From contig SNVD02011508.1 in NCBI GenBank assembly GCA_013180625.2, forward strand, positions 48,277 to 112,276: 64,000 nt of DNA. The letters are read 5' to 3'. The stretch comes from Boswellia sacra. Its lineage: Eukaryota > Streptophyta > Magnoliopsida > Sapindales > Burseraceae. This document shows positions 47,275 to 59,700 of this stretch, one piece after another. Each line of letters opens with the position of its first letter. Within the stretch, counting starts at the first letter, position 1. Made by a program: the position numbers and the translations under genes. Under the pieces are notes generated by a model that saw only the letters and a list, made by a program, of their open reading frames with translations, was not told the DNA's origin and made no database searches.

Positions 47275-48195
47275 GGACCGAGATTTTAAAGATTTGGAAT
47301 GAGAAATTTGATTACTTTAGTTAGTTAACATCTATTTCAATTGATTTTCACCAGTTTTTTACGAAAAGAACTACTAATACATGCTTATATCAACTTCAGT
47401 GTGCATGGACTAAATGTGGATATAAACATTTAAGGTCTTCATAGCTTCCTAATCCTTGAAACGAAAGGATAATAAGGCTTCGACAACATTGCATATATAC
47501 ATACGTACATACAAGGCAACTTTGTCATCAGCAAATTCATATAGGGAGTTCATCCTTAAATTGAAAATAGGCTGCAAAGGTAGTATAGTGTTTGGAATAA
47601 CTGGATTTACAATTTCACTATTATTTCGACAGAGGCAAGAAAGACTATTTATGTAGGAGATTAATATATAACAATTATAGTACCAAATTTTTCACATTTT
47701 TTTTTCTGAGAAAAAATTAAAGGTTCAACACATTCTCTTTGCAATATCATTTTAAGCAATTAGTAGAATAAGATATCAAAGCTGTATGATTGCCAAACAT
47801 TACATCACCTACACAATCAGGCAGATTACAAATAATTTGTTGCCAATAGAAGAAGCATTATTAACATTTTGTGTTGAACCGTGTAAATTTCTATGCGTTC
47901 TCCTTAATTGGTTATTTCATTTTTTCCTCCCCTCATGTACAAGGATATATTCAACACCCTACTGCTATCATGGATCATAATAAAATACTAAACCATGCAA
48001 ATATTGCATATGTTTGTAAATTAATCTAGTTTCCTATTTTTTCGACGTTGCATCTATGGTGACCATACCAAATTCTTATGTTAATGCCAATGCAATGAAT
48101 GCTTACTACTGGAAAATATTCTACAAATCGCATTGTAGGAAGCTTTTGGCATACATGATCATCAACAAGAACACGTTATAGCAAATTCCTAATAC

Positions 48196-48293
48196 CTGCA
48201 ATCTTCGTCCCAAATGCAGCTCTGCAGCCTCCATGACCATATGGGATTTGAAGCCACGTCAAAAGATCAAAACCATGCAGACACATATCCTAT
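48196..48293 (-). other. Possible isolated exon on the minus strand
   Basis: The minus strand has an acceptor-like TTGACAG, then 98 bases open in one frame with HGFDLLTWLQIPYGHGGCRAAF and TKIAG, then CAG/GTATT as a donor. Composition is less AT-rich than the surroundings and protein-like. I do not recognise the protein and find no neighbouring exons, so it may be a gene fragment. Confidence 0.25.
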
Positions 48294-48793
48294 CTGTCAA
48301 GCAGCACATATCAATTAATTAGGTTCTTAGCATTCATAATTAAATCGTATAGTTCTAGAAAATAAATTAAAATATTATTAAACTGGATGTAACATCAACA
48401 TCCTCACTTGAATTGAAACATCTCATTTAAAAGTTCTTTTATAACCACTTTCGTTTCACCGTTTCACCCTACCAACAAGTTTAAATTGAATTATAAAAAA
48501 AATTGCTCACATGTTATGCAGTTTGCACCAACTTACAAAGTCATGGACCTGTACTTAATGATTTTGCTGAAAATATGGTGCCCGATCATCTATTTCATCT
48601 GCTCTTATGTGTTCTATACTGTCCTCTACAGGCCTTACCCTACATCTGTCCACAGTATAACTATGTCCAGTTATCCGCTCATCCCCCTCATATCTAGCCA
48701 CATATGATGAAAATGAGGGCATGTTCTGCAACCAACTTGGTTCCTGCATCATAGGTCTTATAAGCTCAAATTCAGTACTTTGCCCCCTAATGT
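48294..48793. other. Non-coding DNA downstream of the FAR1/MULE gene
   Basis: No motif is recognised. It may include the 3' untranslated part of the minus-strand gene that ends near 48794. Confidence 0.4.
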
Positions 48794-51006
48794 CTATTTA
48801 TGTTCCTCATTTCTCCCCTTTCTTCTCTTTGTTCCCTTTCTGCCAAATACATCTCTTTGTTTGTATGTTGTCTTCATATGGCCAAGCTTCCTACAATGTC
48901 CACACTTGCGACGTTGACTACCTTTACCTTGTACACTAGTTCTCGAATTGCCATTTCCTTTCACAAGGGGAGGGTCCTTCACTATTTCTCTGATGTGCAT
49001 AACACCTTCTGCTTGGGCATTAGATTTTGGTAGCCCCCCAATCAGATGTTATGCTCGCATTGTCATTCTAAATATACACTCCATTGCTTCGTTATATCCA
49101 TCATCAGTCTGAGATGAAAATCCCACATTTTCTTACTTGCAGCTGCCATTGCTCCAATCCTGGCCATTTTCCTTTCCTCCCATGGTTGATCTATGTTTCT
49201 ACTAGGCCAAATGCAGCTCAACTTTGTGGTCTTTGTCCACTGAGCCAATATCATGCAATGCGAAATCTCTTCCATATGTTCAACCTTCATGACACAAAAT
49301 ATATGGCTACACGGAATACCGGTGCTCTCCAGCAATTTGCACAAGCAATCCATTTGACTATTTATTTGGTGGTACACCACTGTCCACTTCTTCTTTCGGT
49401 CTTCAAATTGAGTTATCTCATAAACCACACCCCCAATATTGGACATTCTATCACTAACAACGAGCAGTGCCTGTCGAGCTATCTGTTCCCTAACCAAGCA
49501 GAACACATCCTTCATGAATACTTTTCGTGCTTGGTCTTCATACCTTACTAGATGTGTCTCCAAGACTGGTTCACTATATTGACTATGAAAATCATCCTTC
49601 GCCTCATTATTCCTCATCCTCCATAAAGCTCTCTCCAACTGGTAACACACCTCTAACATTGATAGCTTCCCACTGACATAGTGCTTTATGACAGGATTAG
49701 TCGTCTCGCACCTTTGCGTACTGCGCATCCCCCCAAAAAAGTTTCCTCTCAAGTATGCTTCAACCCATAATCTCCTATCATCATGCAACTTCTTCACCCA
49801 CTCATTGTTCCCCAGTCCATGGTCTTCCATTATTCCACTCCATGTATTTTCGAACTCATCAACAGTCACGTTTTCCTCTATTACCTTTACCAGTTTTCCA
49901 GCAAAACCCCAATCCCCTTTGTTGTACTTTGCATTGTTATGTAGATGCCAACAACAAAGCCGGTCTACTACATTGAGCAATATTGTGGAAATAGCATTCC
50001 TCATTGATCTATCCCTATCTGTAATTACAGATTGTGGATGCTTGTTATCCATTGCCTTAATGAACGCGGTAAAAAGCCAGGTATAGGTCTCCATTGTCTT
50101 GTCTGAAAGCATTCCCACTCCAAACAATGTAGTTTTCCTATGGTGGTTAATTCCAATGAATAGCACCAACGGTCTCCTATAGTTATTGGTTTTATATGTT
50201 GCATCAAAACCAAACGCATCACCAAACACTTGATAATCTACATGCACTCTACTGTCACTCCAAAACCAATCCCCCATCCCATTCTCTGTATAGACCTTGT
50301 AATCAAAATACACTCTTGGATCAACATCTTTTGTAGCCTTAATGTAGTCCAGTAGCCTTTGTGCATCACTGCTGTCATTCGTCAGACAAAGCTCTACATC
50401 CATCTTATTTTGGAGATCTTTTTTCATAAACCCCACATTCCCATATCCATTAGACATAGAAACCATGTACTCTATTGCTTTTGAAGTGTTCACCCCAACC
50501 TGCCTCAATCCCTTATCAATTTCAACATCTTTTAATTCCACATTTTGATTTGAATGAAGGAAATGCACCTTCGTTACAGATGCCAAGTAGTGAGCATGAA
50601 TGTTATTGAATTCTTTCACTTCCCATTCCTTGCTTTTCTTATTCAGCTTCACACGAAATGCAGCCTTGCATCCCACTCGTGTCAATCCCCTAGAGTGAAG
50701 CACTTTCCTTGCCCTGTGTACCCACTTCTCTCGTCTGAATCCCTTTTTTGCACACACCCACCGCTGTCCAATACAAATACAAGTGCTATCTTTACGGAGC
50801 ACGTCCTTCCTAACACTGAAACCCCTCTTCCTCGCATGATTCATATAGAAGTCCTCTGCTACCTCCAAGGTACTGAACTTAGTTACTTGCATTGTCCCAT
50901 CTTTGGTAAACTTTGAACCTTCTTTCTCACTGTTTTCGAGTCCTTCACTTTCGTGTTTAATCTTGAACCTACATTCATTTTCATGCTCTCCTACTTCCGT
51001 TTTCAC
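48794..51006 (-). pseudogene. FRS-like: FAR1-related / MULE transposase-like protein, frameshifted near the 3' end
   Basis: A 647-codon frame (51006-49063) has a FAR1-type zinc-binding DNA-binding domain (about 48-145, with FYMNHARKRGFSVRKD and GCKAAFRVKL). A MULE transposase core follows (about 225-430) with GFDATYKTNNY (Asp268), VITDRDRSM (Asp330) and CCWHLHNNA. A SWIM zinc finger lies near 570 (CLCKLLESTGIPCSHIF). The frame then shifts: the next frame reads GYNEAMECIFRMTMRA, a stop, LIGGLPKSNA and on into 49000-48794, which ends with a zinc knuckle CGHCRKLGHMKTT whose last Cys is Tyr. This order is that of FHY3/FAR1 family regulators and of the Mutator transposases they came from. I cannot tell a host FRS gene from a mobile MULE; no terminal repeats were found by eye. 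Confidence 0.8.
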
Positions 51007-54000
51007 CCTACTGTGTACATACTCCTTTATCGTTTGGCGCCATTGGTTACTAAAGTGGCCAGCCCTGTCAGTCTCACTGTTCTCCCATCGAATACACGAC
51101 CCTCCCTATATGGACTCCTCCATTTCATCCTTCTCGGCCTTCATATTTTGTGTTGCATTAATAGCGTGCATTGTAGAATTTGACATCCAACTACTCCTCC
51201 ATGGGCTTCCCTCTATTTCTCCAATGTGTATAAAACAAATTCATTAAAAAAATGCCTCCATCAATGTACCACTATTCCAATATTACAGATAAAAAATTTA
51301 CATTAATTACTCGTGCTTGCCGCTGTCTGATGATGACCATGTTCAAAGCTACTAAGTCTAGAAATCCACCCGGCGCTCAAATGCTCGTTCGCATGCACCT
51401 CCATATGGTCTTTATGCTTCTTTAGTTATTGGCGACACGTTGCACCACCATCTTCAGAGCTACTAAGCCGTCGCACCCACCAATGGAAAGCAACATCTGC
51501 AGCCTAACTTCAGCTATGTCCAACAATGATTTTGGTTGTTACCCAGGCAATTGCAGTAAGGTTTCCACTATGCCAACTGATATAAAGTAGTCACTTGTTC
51601 TTATTTTGCCACTCTTGTCAAATTATCCAAATTATTTGTCCCGCCATTTTGCCATTTATCCTATTACCCGCCATCAACGCTTCCCCTTAAAACCCTTCTG
51701 CCGTGGACCCATTAACCAAGTGTTTCATACAACTCTTTCGATGTCGTGTGTAAAATGGTTCTGCCCTTGTCCGCGCTTGGGCCTCACATTTTCTTTATTT
51801 ATTAACTCGAGCCCCTCATTTACTAATCTTCAAATATATGTTGACAAGCCCATAAGTCATTACATTTTCTCTATGAGCTTGCATGCAAATTGCCTCATTG
51901 TACGAGGCCATTCTCGTCTTTTTCCTTTCATCGAACATCCCATTCTATTATCAGTGCAACTATTTATTTGTAATCCTCCCGATATTAAATCTACAAAACC
52001 GGAATTTTATTGTCTTCAACTTTATTAATGTTGTAACTTTATTGAATTTCTTGTCATTAAGCTCATTTAATCCATTGCATTGTAGTCTATCTCAATATAC
52101 AGTATCTTAACAACACATATTTTCCCTATTAAGAATACCTTATTTTTTCATCAAAACTATCATGTACCAGGAATATATAAAATTATTAAACATAATATTT
52201 AAAAATGACTTTGGATTACATATTGAACTTTGGTGACGGAGTATTTGACCAACAGCATAGGGACCTTAAAATAAAGTGTGTAACTACCTAATTCTACTAT
52301 AAGTAGTATATTTTTAATGCTGTTTTGTGACGTACTATCCTATATCGAAAGATTATCCACTACAACATTATTATAATTCCTTTTCTGGCATGCCAAAGAC
52401 TCACTTTGCCTTTTGGGTAAAGTTATACTTCCATTTACTTTTCAAAGTACATAATAATATTTGCTTCTCAAAATGAATGATTAACCCTGTACGAAAGATC
52501 TAGATGAAATACTATTACAAATTGTATGACTATAAATTATATGAAAAAACCCTTTATTTTAAGGTCTCATCATCGCTGTAGCTACGTGTGGGCTCCATCG
52601 GGCTAAAGCCTGGACTAGTTTAATTCTTAAATGATCCATAACTTTAGGTTATAATTACTAAAGGGATGTGGATAAATTTTCAAAATAGCACCTTTTTTTT
52701 TAAATTGCCACTGCCAACTTTACTTTCACTTTTCATTCTCTCTGAATGTAGTCCACCTCTATCTTCCATTCTTTGCAACAATTTTGTAATTCTTATACTG
52801 TTATTTCATAGATTTCCTTAATTTTAAAATAATTATTTCTAAATTGAGCTTCTTTTCCATATTATGGTAAAATATATATTTTGTGTCTTCTTTAATTCCC
52901 CCATATTAATTATTTCATTGATTTATGTTCCTAATATATTCATAATTTATTAGTGGTAGTTGTAGTGTTTACTGAATATTTATGGAGATTTAAAAACATA
53001 CAACAAGATAAAAATGAATTATATGCTCAAGTACGTCATTATTGGCTCCCATTTCGTTGGGTTATATTTTATAATTTGAAAATGTCTGTTGTTGTTTTGG
53101 TTGGATTGAAAGTGACCGCCAAATCCCATTATTTTCAACTACTTTTACATTGTGGAGTAAATGGTCAAATAAAAATCTGCCTTACAACTTAAAACCCATA
53201 AGTAGTAGTTTATTAAATTATAAAAACACATTTGATGTTTAAGCAACATTCTATATACATCTTCGACCATAAGCTAATTATTTGGTACTAATCAACCTAA
53301 GCACCCACACTGTAGATTTTTAGCAACACTAATATCATTCCTATGTCAATAATCCTTTAAGTCATATAAATTTTATTAGTTGGATTGACAAAGATTTTGT
53401 CCACTCGCGTATTATCCGTTCAGAGGTCAACCAAAGTAGGAATTTATCGGGTCACACAACTTCTCTTACCCAATTAATATGTTTCCAAGATTGAAATGTT
53501 GGTCGTTCGATATTGCCTTCTCTTTTTTTTTTTTTGTGCTTCATTATTATTGCCTTTTACTATTACCACGATCATGTAGCTTTTTAATCCAGTCAAATTG
53601 CATGACTCCTTCTAGCTATAGGATCGATATCACATTATTTCTTCATACATTTTTCCAATAATCTATTTGCTTAAAGAATATAGTTTCAGAATTGATTATG
53701 TGTCTCGTATTTATAATATGACTCAATTCAGTTTTTCACTTATCTTAACTGTAACGTTAGTTGTTATTTATCACGATCACAAGTTCCACAATCAAACTTA
53801 AGCATGTACATTAAGGTGTAACCAAACAATTTTACTACCGGGGTAAGTTAGTTTACGACTTCTTTTTCTCGGATAGTTGGAATACAATTCACGAGCGAAG
53901 ATTTTGATGGATTTACCATAAAATAAGACCAACTTTCATTCAAACCACTTAAAAGTTTGCTTATTTACTTTATTACATAGCTATTAAAAAATGAAGCACG

Positions 54001-54605
54001 ATGCATATTATTGTTTAATACGACAATTTTATCTGTGTAATAATAAGTATGAAATTTTTATATTACATTTGTACAAGTTATTAAAATTACAGCAAATTTC
54101 TTTTCAACTAAATAACTAATCTTATATTCTTCTTTTTTTGCGACCTTTTTACCATCTTTTATAAAATTATTTTCATTTTTTTTTTCATTTAACACTTCAA
54201 AGTTACTATAATCATCTTATAAGGATTTCAGATATAAAATTATATGCACACCTATAATATACTAAATTAACCTTATAATTGGTTCTCCAACAGATATTTT
54301 AAATGATTAATTGGATATTTTAACGTTTTAGTTTTTTAAATAATTTGACTGTGAGTCAGTTTTTTTTTTAAATTAAAATATATGGCCGTAAATATGTTGG
54401 ACACCATTAAATTGCCATAGTTAACAAAATTAAATTTAAATATTAATATAGTAATAAATTAATAAGCTTACTTATTATATAAACGAATATATTTATATTT
54501 CCTAGTTAATAAGCCAATATTATCAATAATTATATCCTTTATTTTATTCACTTTGTATAATATTACATAAAAGTTTTATTTACTTTATTTTAATTAACCA
54601 ATGCA
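51007..54605. other. Intergenic DNA upstream of the FAR1/MULE gene
   Basis: 51007-51700 has higher GC and may hold 5' exons or promoter of the minus-strand gene, but no frame is clearly coding. 51700-54605 is AT-rich and shows nothing I recognise. Confidence 0.5.
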
Positions 54606-55536
54606 CACTACAAGAAATATAACTTTTTACAACATTGGTTTACAGCGTTTTTCCATATAAAGTTGTAAAAAATCAACCGGCCGACACCCTTGTCCCTCTT
54701 TACAGTGTGTGCACATTGTGTATATGCAAATAAAATATTTTTTACAACTTCTAAAAAAATAAATGATGTGAGGTGTTATACCTAATACAACGTAAAACTT
54801 TGCGTTTTGGGGAGAACTATAGTAAAATTTTTTTTCCCAATGGCGGGTAATCTAATATTATTGTCGCTCACCTTTTTAGTCGTATCCCTTGCCCAGCTCC
54901 CTTTCGCTCATTTTATTTTAACCTAGCCACTTTGCTCCTCTTCCTCTTAACAAATTTCGTGATTTGCTGCTGATCGCCTCTTACTCGCGTCCGACGTTGC
55001 CACCATCTCCCTTTTGGTTGACGGAGATCAAGTTAAAGCTATTGTTAGACGTAAATATCGCGAGATCGGCATTGCTTGTTCGACTTCCTCTCCTCTGCCT
55101 CGTCCTCTGCCAATGCCTCAAGTTATTTTTTTAATTATTTTGTTTTTTTAATAATTATCTGTTGTTTTGCTTGGTTAGTGAGAAGGAATGGAAATTAGTT
55201 TTTCTGTTTGGCTGCAAAGAAAATGAGACTGAAAATAGGCATTTTACTACCATTTGCAACCTTCTGGGTTTAATACTAATGGGATGCTCAGGGGCTGTTG
55301 TGGAGGTCGGTTTCTTGAAGTAGATTGAATCTTGCTTTGTGGATATCAACCTCTGCTACTCTTTGATTTGGTTTGCATTTTCCTTGACTATTTTTTGGTT
55401 TTTCTGTGTCTATTTTTTGGTTTTCTGGTTTCCTGTAAGTGTCTAGGTTTTTTGCATTTTTTTCATGGTTTTCGATCCATGCATGTTTTGGTTTTCTAAA
55501 TCATGTAGATATTCAAATAAATTTTCTGTATTACTA
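54606..55536 (+). mobile_element. Truncated CACTA element, left end only
   Basis: It begins CACTACAAGAAATATAAC, a CACTA terminal repeat, followed by subterminal TTTTTACAAC / GTTGTAAAAA repeats in both orientations. The interior (54905-55125) has less AT-rich, exon-like DNA, followed by T-rich intron-like DNA, so it may also carry a gene piece. No matching right end with a shared 3-bp flank was found. It abuts the next CACTA element. Confidence 0.6.
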
Positions 55537-55739
55537 CACTACTAGAAATATAGCCTTTTACTGCAACCATTTACTGCGGTTATGTTGGAATGCAGTAAAA
55601 GTGCAAACTCTGTGGCGGGCTACTACACCTACAGTAGAATTATTTAATATCTAAGGCAGTTTTATCAAACCGCAGTAAAACTCATTGATTGTTATTAAAT
55701 AGTTTCTTTCTTTTCTCTGTTTCATTTTACGCCTTCATC

Positions 55740-55763
55740 CTCTCTCTCTCTCTCTCTCTCTCT
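55740..55763. repeat. TC microsatellite
   Basis: A run of TC units inside the CACTA element, in a 5'-leader-like stretch before the first captured coding piece. Confidence 0.85.
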
Positions 55764-55930
55764 GTACTCACCAAATCCCTAATTTCATGCCTCGTTAACA
55801 TCTCTCTCTTTTACCTAATTAAATCCCTAATTTCCTCCTTATCAATGTCCCTAATTGACTGGTTAAATTTTTTAGCGCTAGTTACCTCAGTATGGTTTTT
55901 TATTCATAAATTTCTTAATTCGTAGATTCC

Positions 55931-56290
55931 ATGGCACGATTCTTGTCTCAATCCCTCCACCTCTATGCCTCCTCCAATAGATTCGTACTTGTCATTCCTC
56001 TCACTCTCAATCGCCAACTTTCATTCAAACCCAGCTCATTGAGATCAACCTCGGCTCCTCCTCCTCCACCACCACCTCCGCGACATCAGACTGCGACAAT
56101 GGTGAAATCGAGTCCTTGGCGATGTAGAAGCTAGAGGAGATGATTCATCTTATCATTGTCTAGAAGTCTACCTTTGATTGCCTCCCCTTCGTCCCTGGGT
56201 TGTCGTTTTAGGTCCCACCGAGGCGGCAATCCAACACCATCGTTGATTTGGTGAGCAAATTGGCCAATCAATTAATTGACCGGTGAGAGA
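55931..56290 (+). pseudogene. Captured fragment 1: unknown, probably organelle-targeted plant protein
   Basis: From ATG 55931 the frame has a Ser/Arg/Leu-rich, acid-poor N-terminus (MARFLSQSLHLYASSNRF) like a transit peptide, then a Pro run. After a frame change at about 56060 the text reads SDCDNGEIESLAM, a stop, KLEEMIHLIIV, a stop, KSTFDCLPFVPGLSF, a stop, VPPRRQSNTIVDLVSKLANQL. The stops are TAG, two of them where Trp or Arg codons would be one change away. It looks like the 5' exon of a conserved plant protein of unknown function, now dead. I could not name the gene. Confidence 0.5.
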
Positions 56291-56919
56291 CGCTCTTGCT
56301 TATGACCCTTTGCGGCTGGACTTGCTTTTCCTTGTTGCTAAAAGGTAAAAGATGAATTTCTCTTCTTTGAAGTCAAGTTGTTTGTTTAAAGTCCTGAGTG
56401 AATAGTGATACTACTTTACTTTTCATCTATATGCGATTTTTCATTTGCGAATCTGGGTATGAAATTTTTACTAAAAAAATATTTTATTAGATTAAGGTAG
56501 ATTGGTTGTGAATTTTTAAAAGTATATGTTTTGTTCTAGTAGGATTATTACTATATATCAAAATTTTGTTAGGTTGGCATTCTTGTCGAGTGAAAATGTA
56601 TTATTTTGGCTCTTGCATTCCTTGAAAATATTGCCAGTAAATTTAGTTTATCAGTTTTCGATGGTAGCATATATTTATCAAAAAATTGCACATTGCTTTG
56701 TGTGTTTGTTCCGGTAATTATGGGCTCTAGTCATCTATTACGGGTCCATCTATTTGGTTGGTATCATTTCTTTCCAATATTAATAATCTGCTATATATCA
56801 AATAACTCATCAAAGCATTAAGTGATTAAGGAAGTTCCATATAACTCATCAAACTGTAAAAGAGCTAGACCAACTCAATCAAAGAACTTGCCTGCACCAA
56901 TTTTTACCCTTGTGAAGAA

Positions 56920-57227
56920 ATGATACAAGAAGAAGACTTTAAGCTTTTCAAGATCCAGGTCTGTCTCTACTAACCAACATTATCCTCTTTTTATCTTTTA
57001 AGTCTTCCTCACATTTTTATTGTTGTTTGTTGTTGTTGTTGTTATTATTATTATTATTTTAGCAAAGTGGATTGTGTTCTTTTTCTAGCAAAGAATCTTT
57101 CTTCTTGCTTTTGTTGTTTGCTTTGTTTTCTTTCTTTTCTATCCTGCTGCAGACTTGTGTTCTCAAAGTGAACATTCATTGTGATGGGTGCAAGCAAAAA
57201 CACCTCCAAAGAACTAAAGGTGCTCGT
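56920..57227 (+). pseudogene. HIPP-like: Captured fragment 2: HIPP heavy-metal-associated protein, exons 1-2 with intron
   Basis: Exon 1 (56920-56958) reads MIQEEDFKLFKIQ, an intron runs from GT 56959 to AG 57152, and exon 2 reads TCVLKVNIHCDGCKQK, then loses similarity at about 57200. This is the start of a heavy-metal-associated isoprenylated plant protein, whose HMA domain binds metal with the two Cys of CDGC. The rest of the HMA fold and the isoprenylation tail are missing. Retention of a clean intron shows capture from genomic DNA. Confidence 0.75.
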
Positions 57228-57236
57228 TACTTAACT

Positions 57237-57310
57237 TTTTCTAATAGAAGACAACTTTGGTGAGATAATAGAATTTTCTAATAGAAGACAACTCTTGTGA
57301 GATACCAGAA
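57237..57310. repeat. 37-bp tandem duplication
   Basis: CTAATAGAAGACAACT occurs at 57241 and 57278 with the following GTGAGATA. It is a local duplication just after the HIPP piece. Confidence 0.75.
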
Positions 57311-58550
57311 TTTTGGATATGTCAGATACAATTGATGGAAGTGCATAGTTTGTTTGTCTATCTTGTATCTTATTATGTGCACGAGATATCAAGTTGCTGT
57401 TTGGTGACATGTATTTCTATCCTATATGAGTTCAATTCCCATCCTTGTTGAGTTTTATTGTGAGCATGGGCTAGTTTCTTGTGCTGGGATTTTTTTTTTT
57501 TTTGTAGACTACTTTAGTTGTTTGTAGACTACTTTAGATGTTTGTAGTTGTTCATTATGGAAAATCTATCGAGCAGCAGCAGGGCAGGAAAGATGGAAGC
57601 TCGGTACTCTATAGAACATTATTGAAGATTCAAGTGGTCCACATTCTTTTGTAAAAATCAGAGTTCTGTTCTTCTAAGTTGTCACGTGCAGTAACTCAAT
57701 ATTAATTTTGTGTTTGGATATTCGAAAAATCTTTAAAATCAAGGAATTTTTTTGAAATAATCTACTGTATGATTTAAATTTGTCACCGTGCAGTCTTCTC
57801 ATGCCAAATAAATTAATAAATAAAGAGAAATGATGCATGTCAATTTGTTTTCTCTAATTAAAATCTTTAAATAAATTTTGCCTCTTAGTGTACTTAAATC
57901 TGATAATTTAATACAGATAAATGAGAATATTGGAACAGTGACAGAGGCGTTGTTGGCAAATTATGCTCACTAGGGAGTTGTGATATCTTATAGATTGGGG
58001 AAAGCGAGGATTTTTTTAACACCAATTTACCTGGTGGCCTCACCACAACTCAGATGAAAATGGTGTTTCTTGTAAGGGAGATCGACTGGCACACTACAAA
58101 CAGGTCCACTTTCCAATCGATATTATCCAATTTTAGCAATCTTATCACAAATTAACAATCCAAGGTTTCTTGTAGTTGATTTGTATCAGGAAAGAGGTTG
58201 GGGAAGATTGGAGACAGTCACTCTAATCTAATTAATCCCGTCAGGCTGTAAAATCTATATTCTCCTTTTGTGTTTCTTTGAGAAGCATCTTCCCAATTAT
58301 GCTCGACAATTTGATTTATTTTGCTCTTTTCTTTAATATGTTTCATTCTTTATTCCGAATTAAAATGTTCCACCTTAGTGATTCTCAATGCCAACCATCA
58401 ACTTTTTGATACGAAAGGCTCCAATTTCGTCTTGTTACTGGTAACACTGAGATTTGGTCCATGCCACTAGCCAAATTAGACATCCTTGGTGGCAATTTGC
58501 ACTGATTTAGACTTCACTTAATAGTGGTTGATTGAATCCTTATTTTGCAG
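57311..58550. other. CACTA interior, no gene recognised
   Basis: AT-rich, intron-like sequence with a few less biased stretches (57550-57620, 57930-58240) that could be further exon pieces. I could not match them. Confidence 0.45.
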
Positions 58551-58638
58551 GCAGTAGTTGTTAGTATGGATCCTCGTAGAGTATATCTTAACGGTCCTAA
58601 TGATGTGGAGTTCAAGGCTATAAAGGTCACAAATCCCG
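58551..58638 (+). pseudogene. HISN4: Captured fragment 3: one exon of HISN4 (imidazole glycerol phosphate synthase)
   Basis: After a clean acceptor (TTTTGCAG) the 88-bp exon reads AVVVSMDPRRVYLNGPNDVE, then FKAIKVTNPG, then a donor GTAAGG. This matches the cyclase (HisF) part of plant plastid imidazole glycerol phosphate synthase, a step of histidine synthesis, where the Asp in this block belongs to the (beta/alpha)8 barrel active site. Only this exon is present, with both splice sites intact and no stop. It could in theory be spliced into transcripts crossing the element. Confidence 0.8.
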
Positions 58639-59459
58639 GTAAGGAAGCAGTTACTTTTTCTTCTTCATTTTCTTTTCACTTTTGGCTTGGATTTGCTATT
58701 CAGATCCGTGATTACAGTGTCCATGAATGATTGGGTTCTAATGTCCTACTGTTGAAGAAATGCAAGTTGGATTATCATTTATATTTTTTCTTGGAATGTT
58801 CATCATCAAAATCCTTTTGCTTTGTTTAAATTATTCTTTAGTGGCGTTTGAGTAGTTATAAGTGTCTCTAATTAGTTGCATGCCAAACAGATGTGGCAGC
58901 TTCTATATGGGTAAAGAAGAAAACTAACATGTTCTTCTTGGCCTGTTAATAGTGACTCTGCCTAATTATGTTTTCGATTGAAGCTACATCAAACAAGTTA
59001 ATAGTGCTAATCATTTTAAATTTTATTTACTGGTTCCTGATTTTACCCGTATTATTAATTATCAATTTTCCAATGTTGGCGACAAGTCCAAATGGAGAAG
59101 AATGTTCCATGGTTAAAAGTTTGATGAGTTGACCTTTAGAGAAAGTTTGATGAGCTAATTTCCAGAGAAAGTTTCATAATCTACCTTTAGTTACTGGATT
59201 GATTTGACTTTATAGGCTTTAGAAATTTTTAGATTAATGACTTATGTAGTTTATGTTAATTATAAACAATGTATCAAAAATATATGATTTATAAAATATA
59301 TTATTTTATTAATTAATTTTTGTTTTACATATATATGATATTTGGATTTTGTTCACTTAGATTTATAATGAAATAAATATGTTAAAATCAATAGTAGGTA
59401 CAAATGCAGGTTTTTTAATGAAAAAAATTGTCTTACAAAAATAAATTTAAAAAATATAT
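58639..59459. other. CACTA interior, intron-like and AT-rich
   Basis: It begins as intron after the HISN4 exon. No further exon is recognised. Confidence 0.5.
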
Positions 59460-59700
59460 ATACTATTTACCGCGGGCTTGCAAATGCAGTAAAAGGCCTT
59501 TGACTGCAAGCCCAAACCACAAGAGAGTTATTTACCGCGGGCTTAAAACTGCGGTAAAAGGACTTTTACCGCAGGCCAAAACTGTGGTAAAAAGTCAAAT
59601 GACTTTTTACTGCGCCATTTTTTACGGCGGGCTAAAACCGCCGTAGGCCCGCCGTAAATGACTTTTTATCGCGGTTTTGGCCCGCGGTAAAAAGCATTTT
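59460..59700. repeat. CACTA right subterminal repeats
   Basis: Many short copies of TTTACCGCGGGC and ACTGCGGTAAAAGG in both orientations over 240 bp. In CACTA elements such repeats are the binding sites of the TNPA-type protein. Confidence 0.8.

Larger units (their letters stand above)
39851..48195. other. Long intergenic stretch with no confirmed gene
   Basis: AT-rich with homopolymer runs and short chance frames. It contains a 180-bp segment related to 1570-1750 (at about 40228-40400), two related segments about 2.95 kb apart (40470-40550 and 43425-43505), an ATAC run near 47495, and the poly-G tract. An open frame at 42346-42732 is Phe/Leu-rich with no motif. I recognise no host gene. Confidence 0.5.

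Noticed and set aside
49084..51247. Several plus-strand open frames opposite the FAR1/MULE gene
   Set aside because: They are antisense shadows of a long domain-bearing minus-strand frame and have no motifs.
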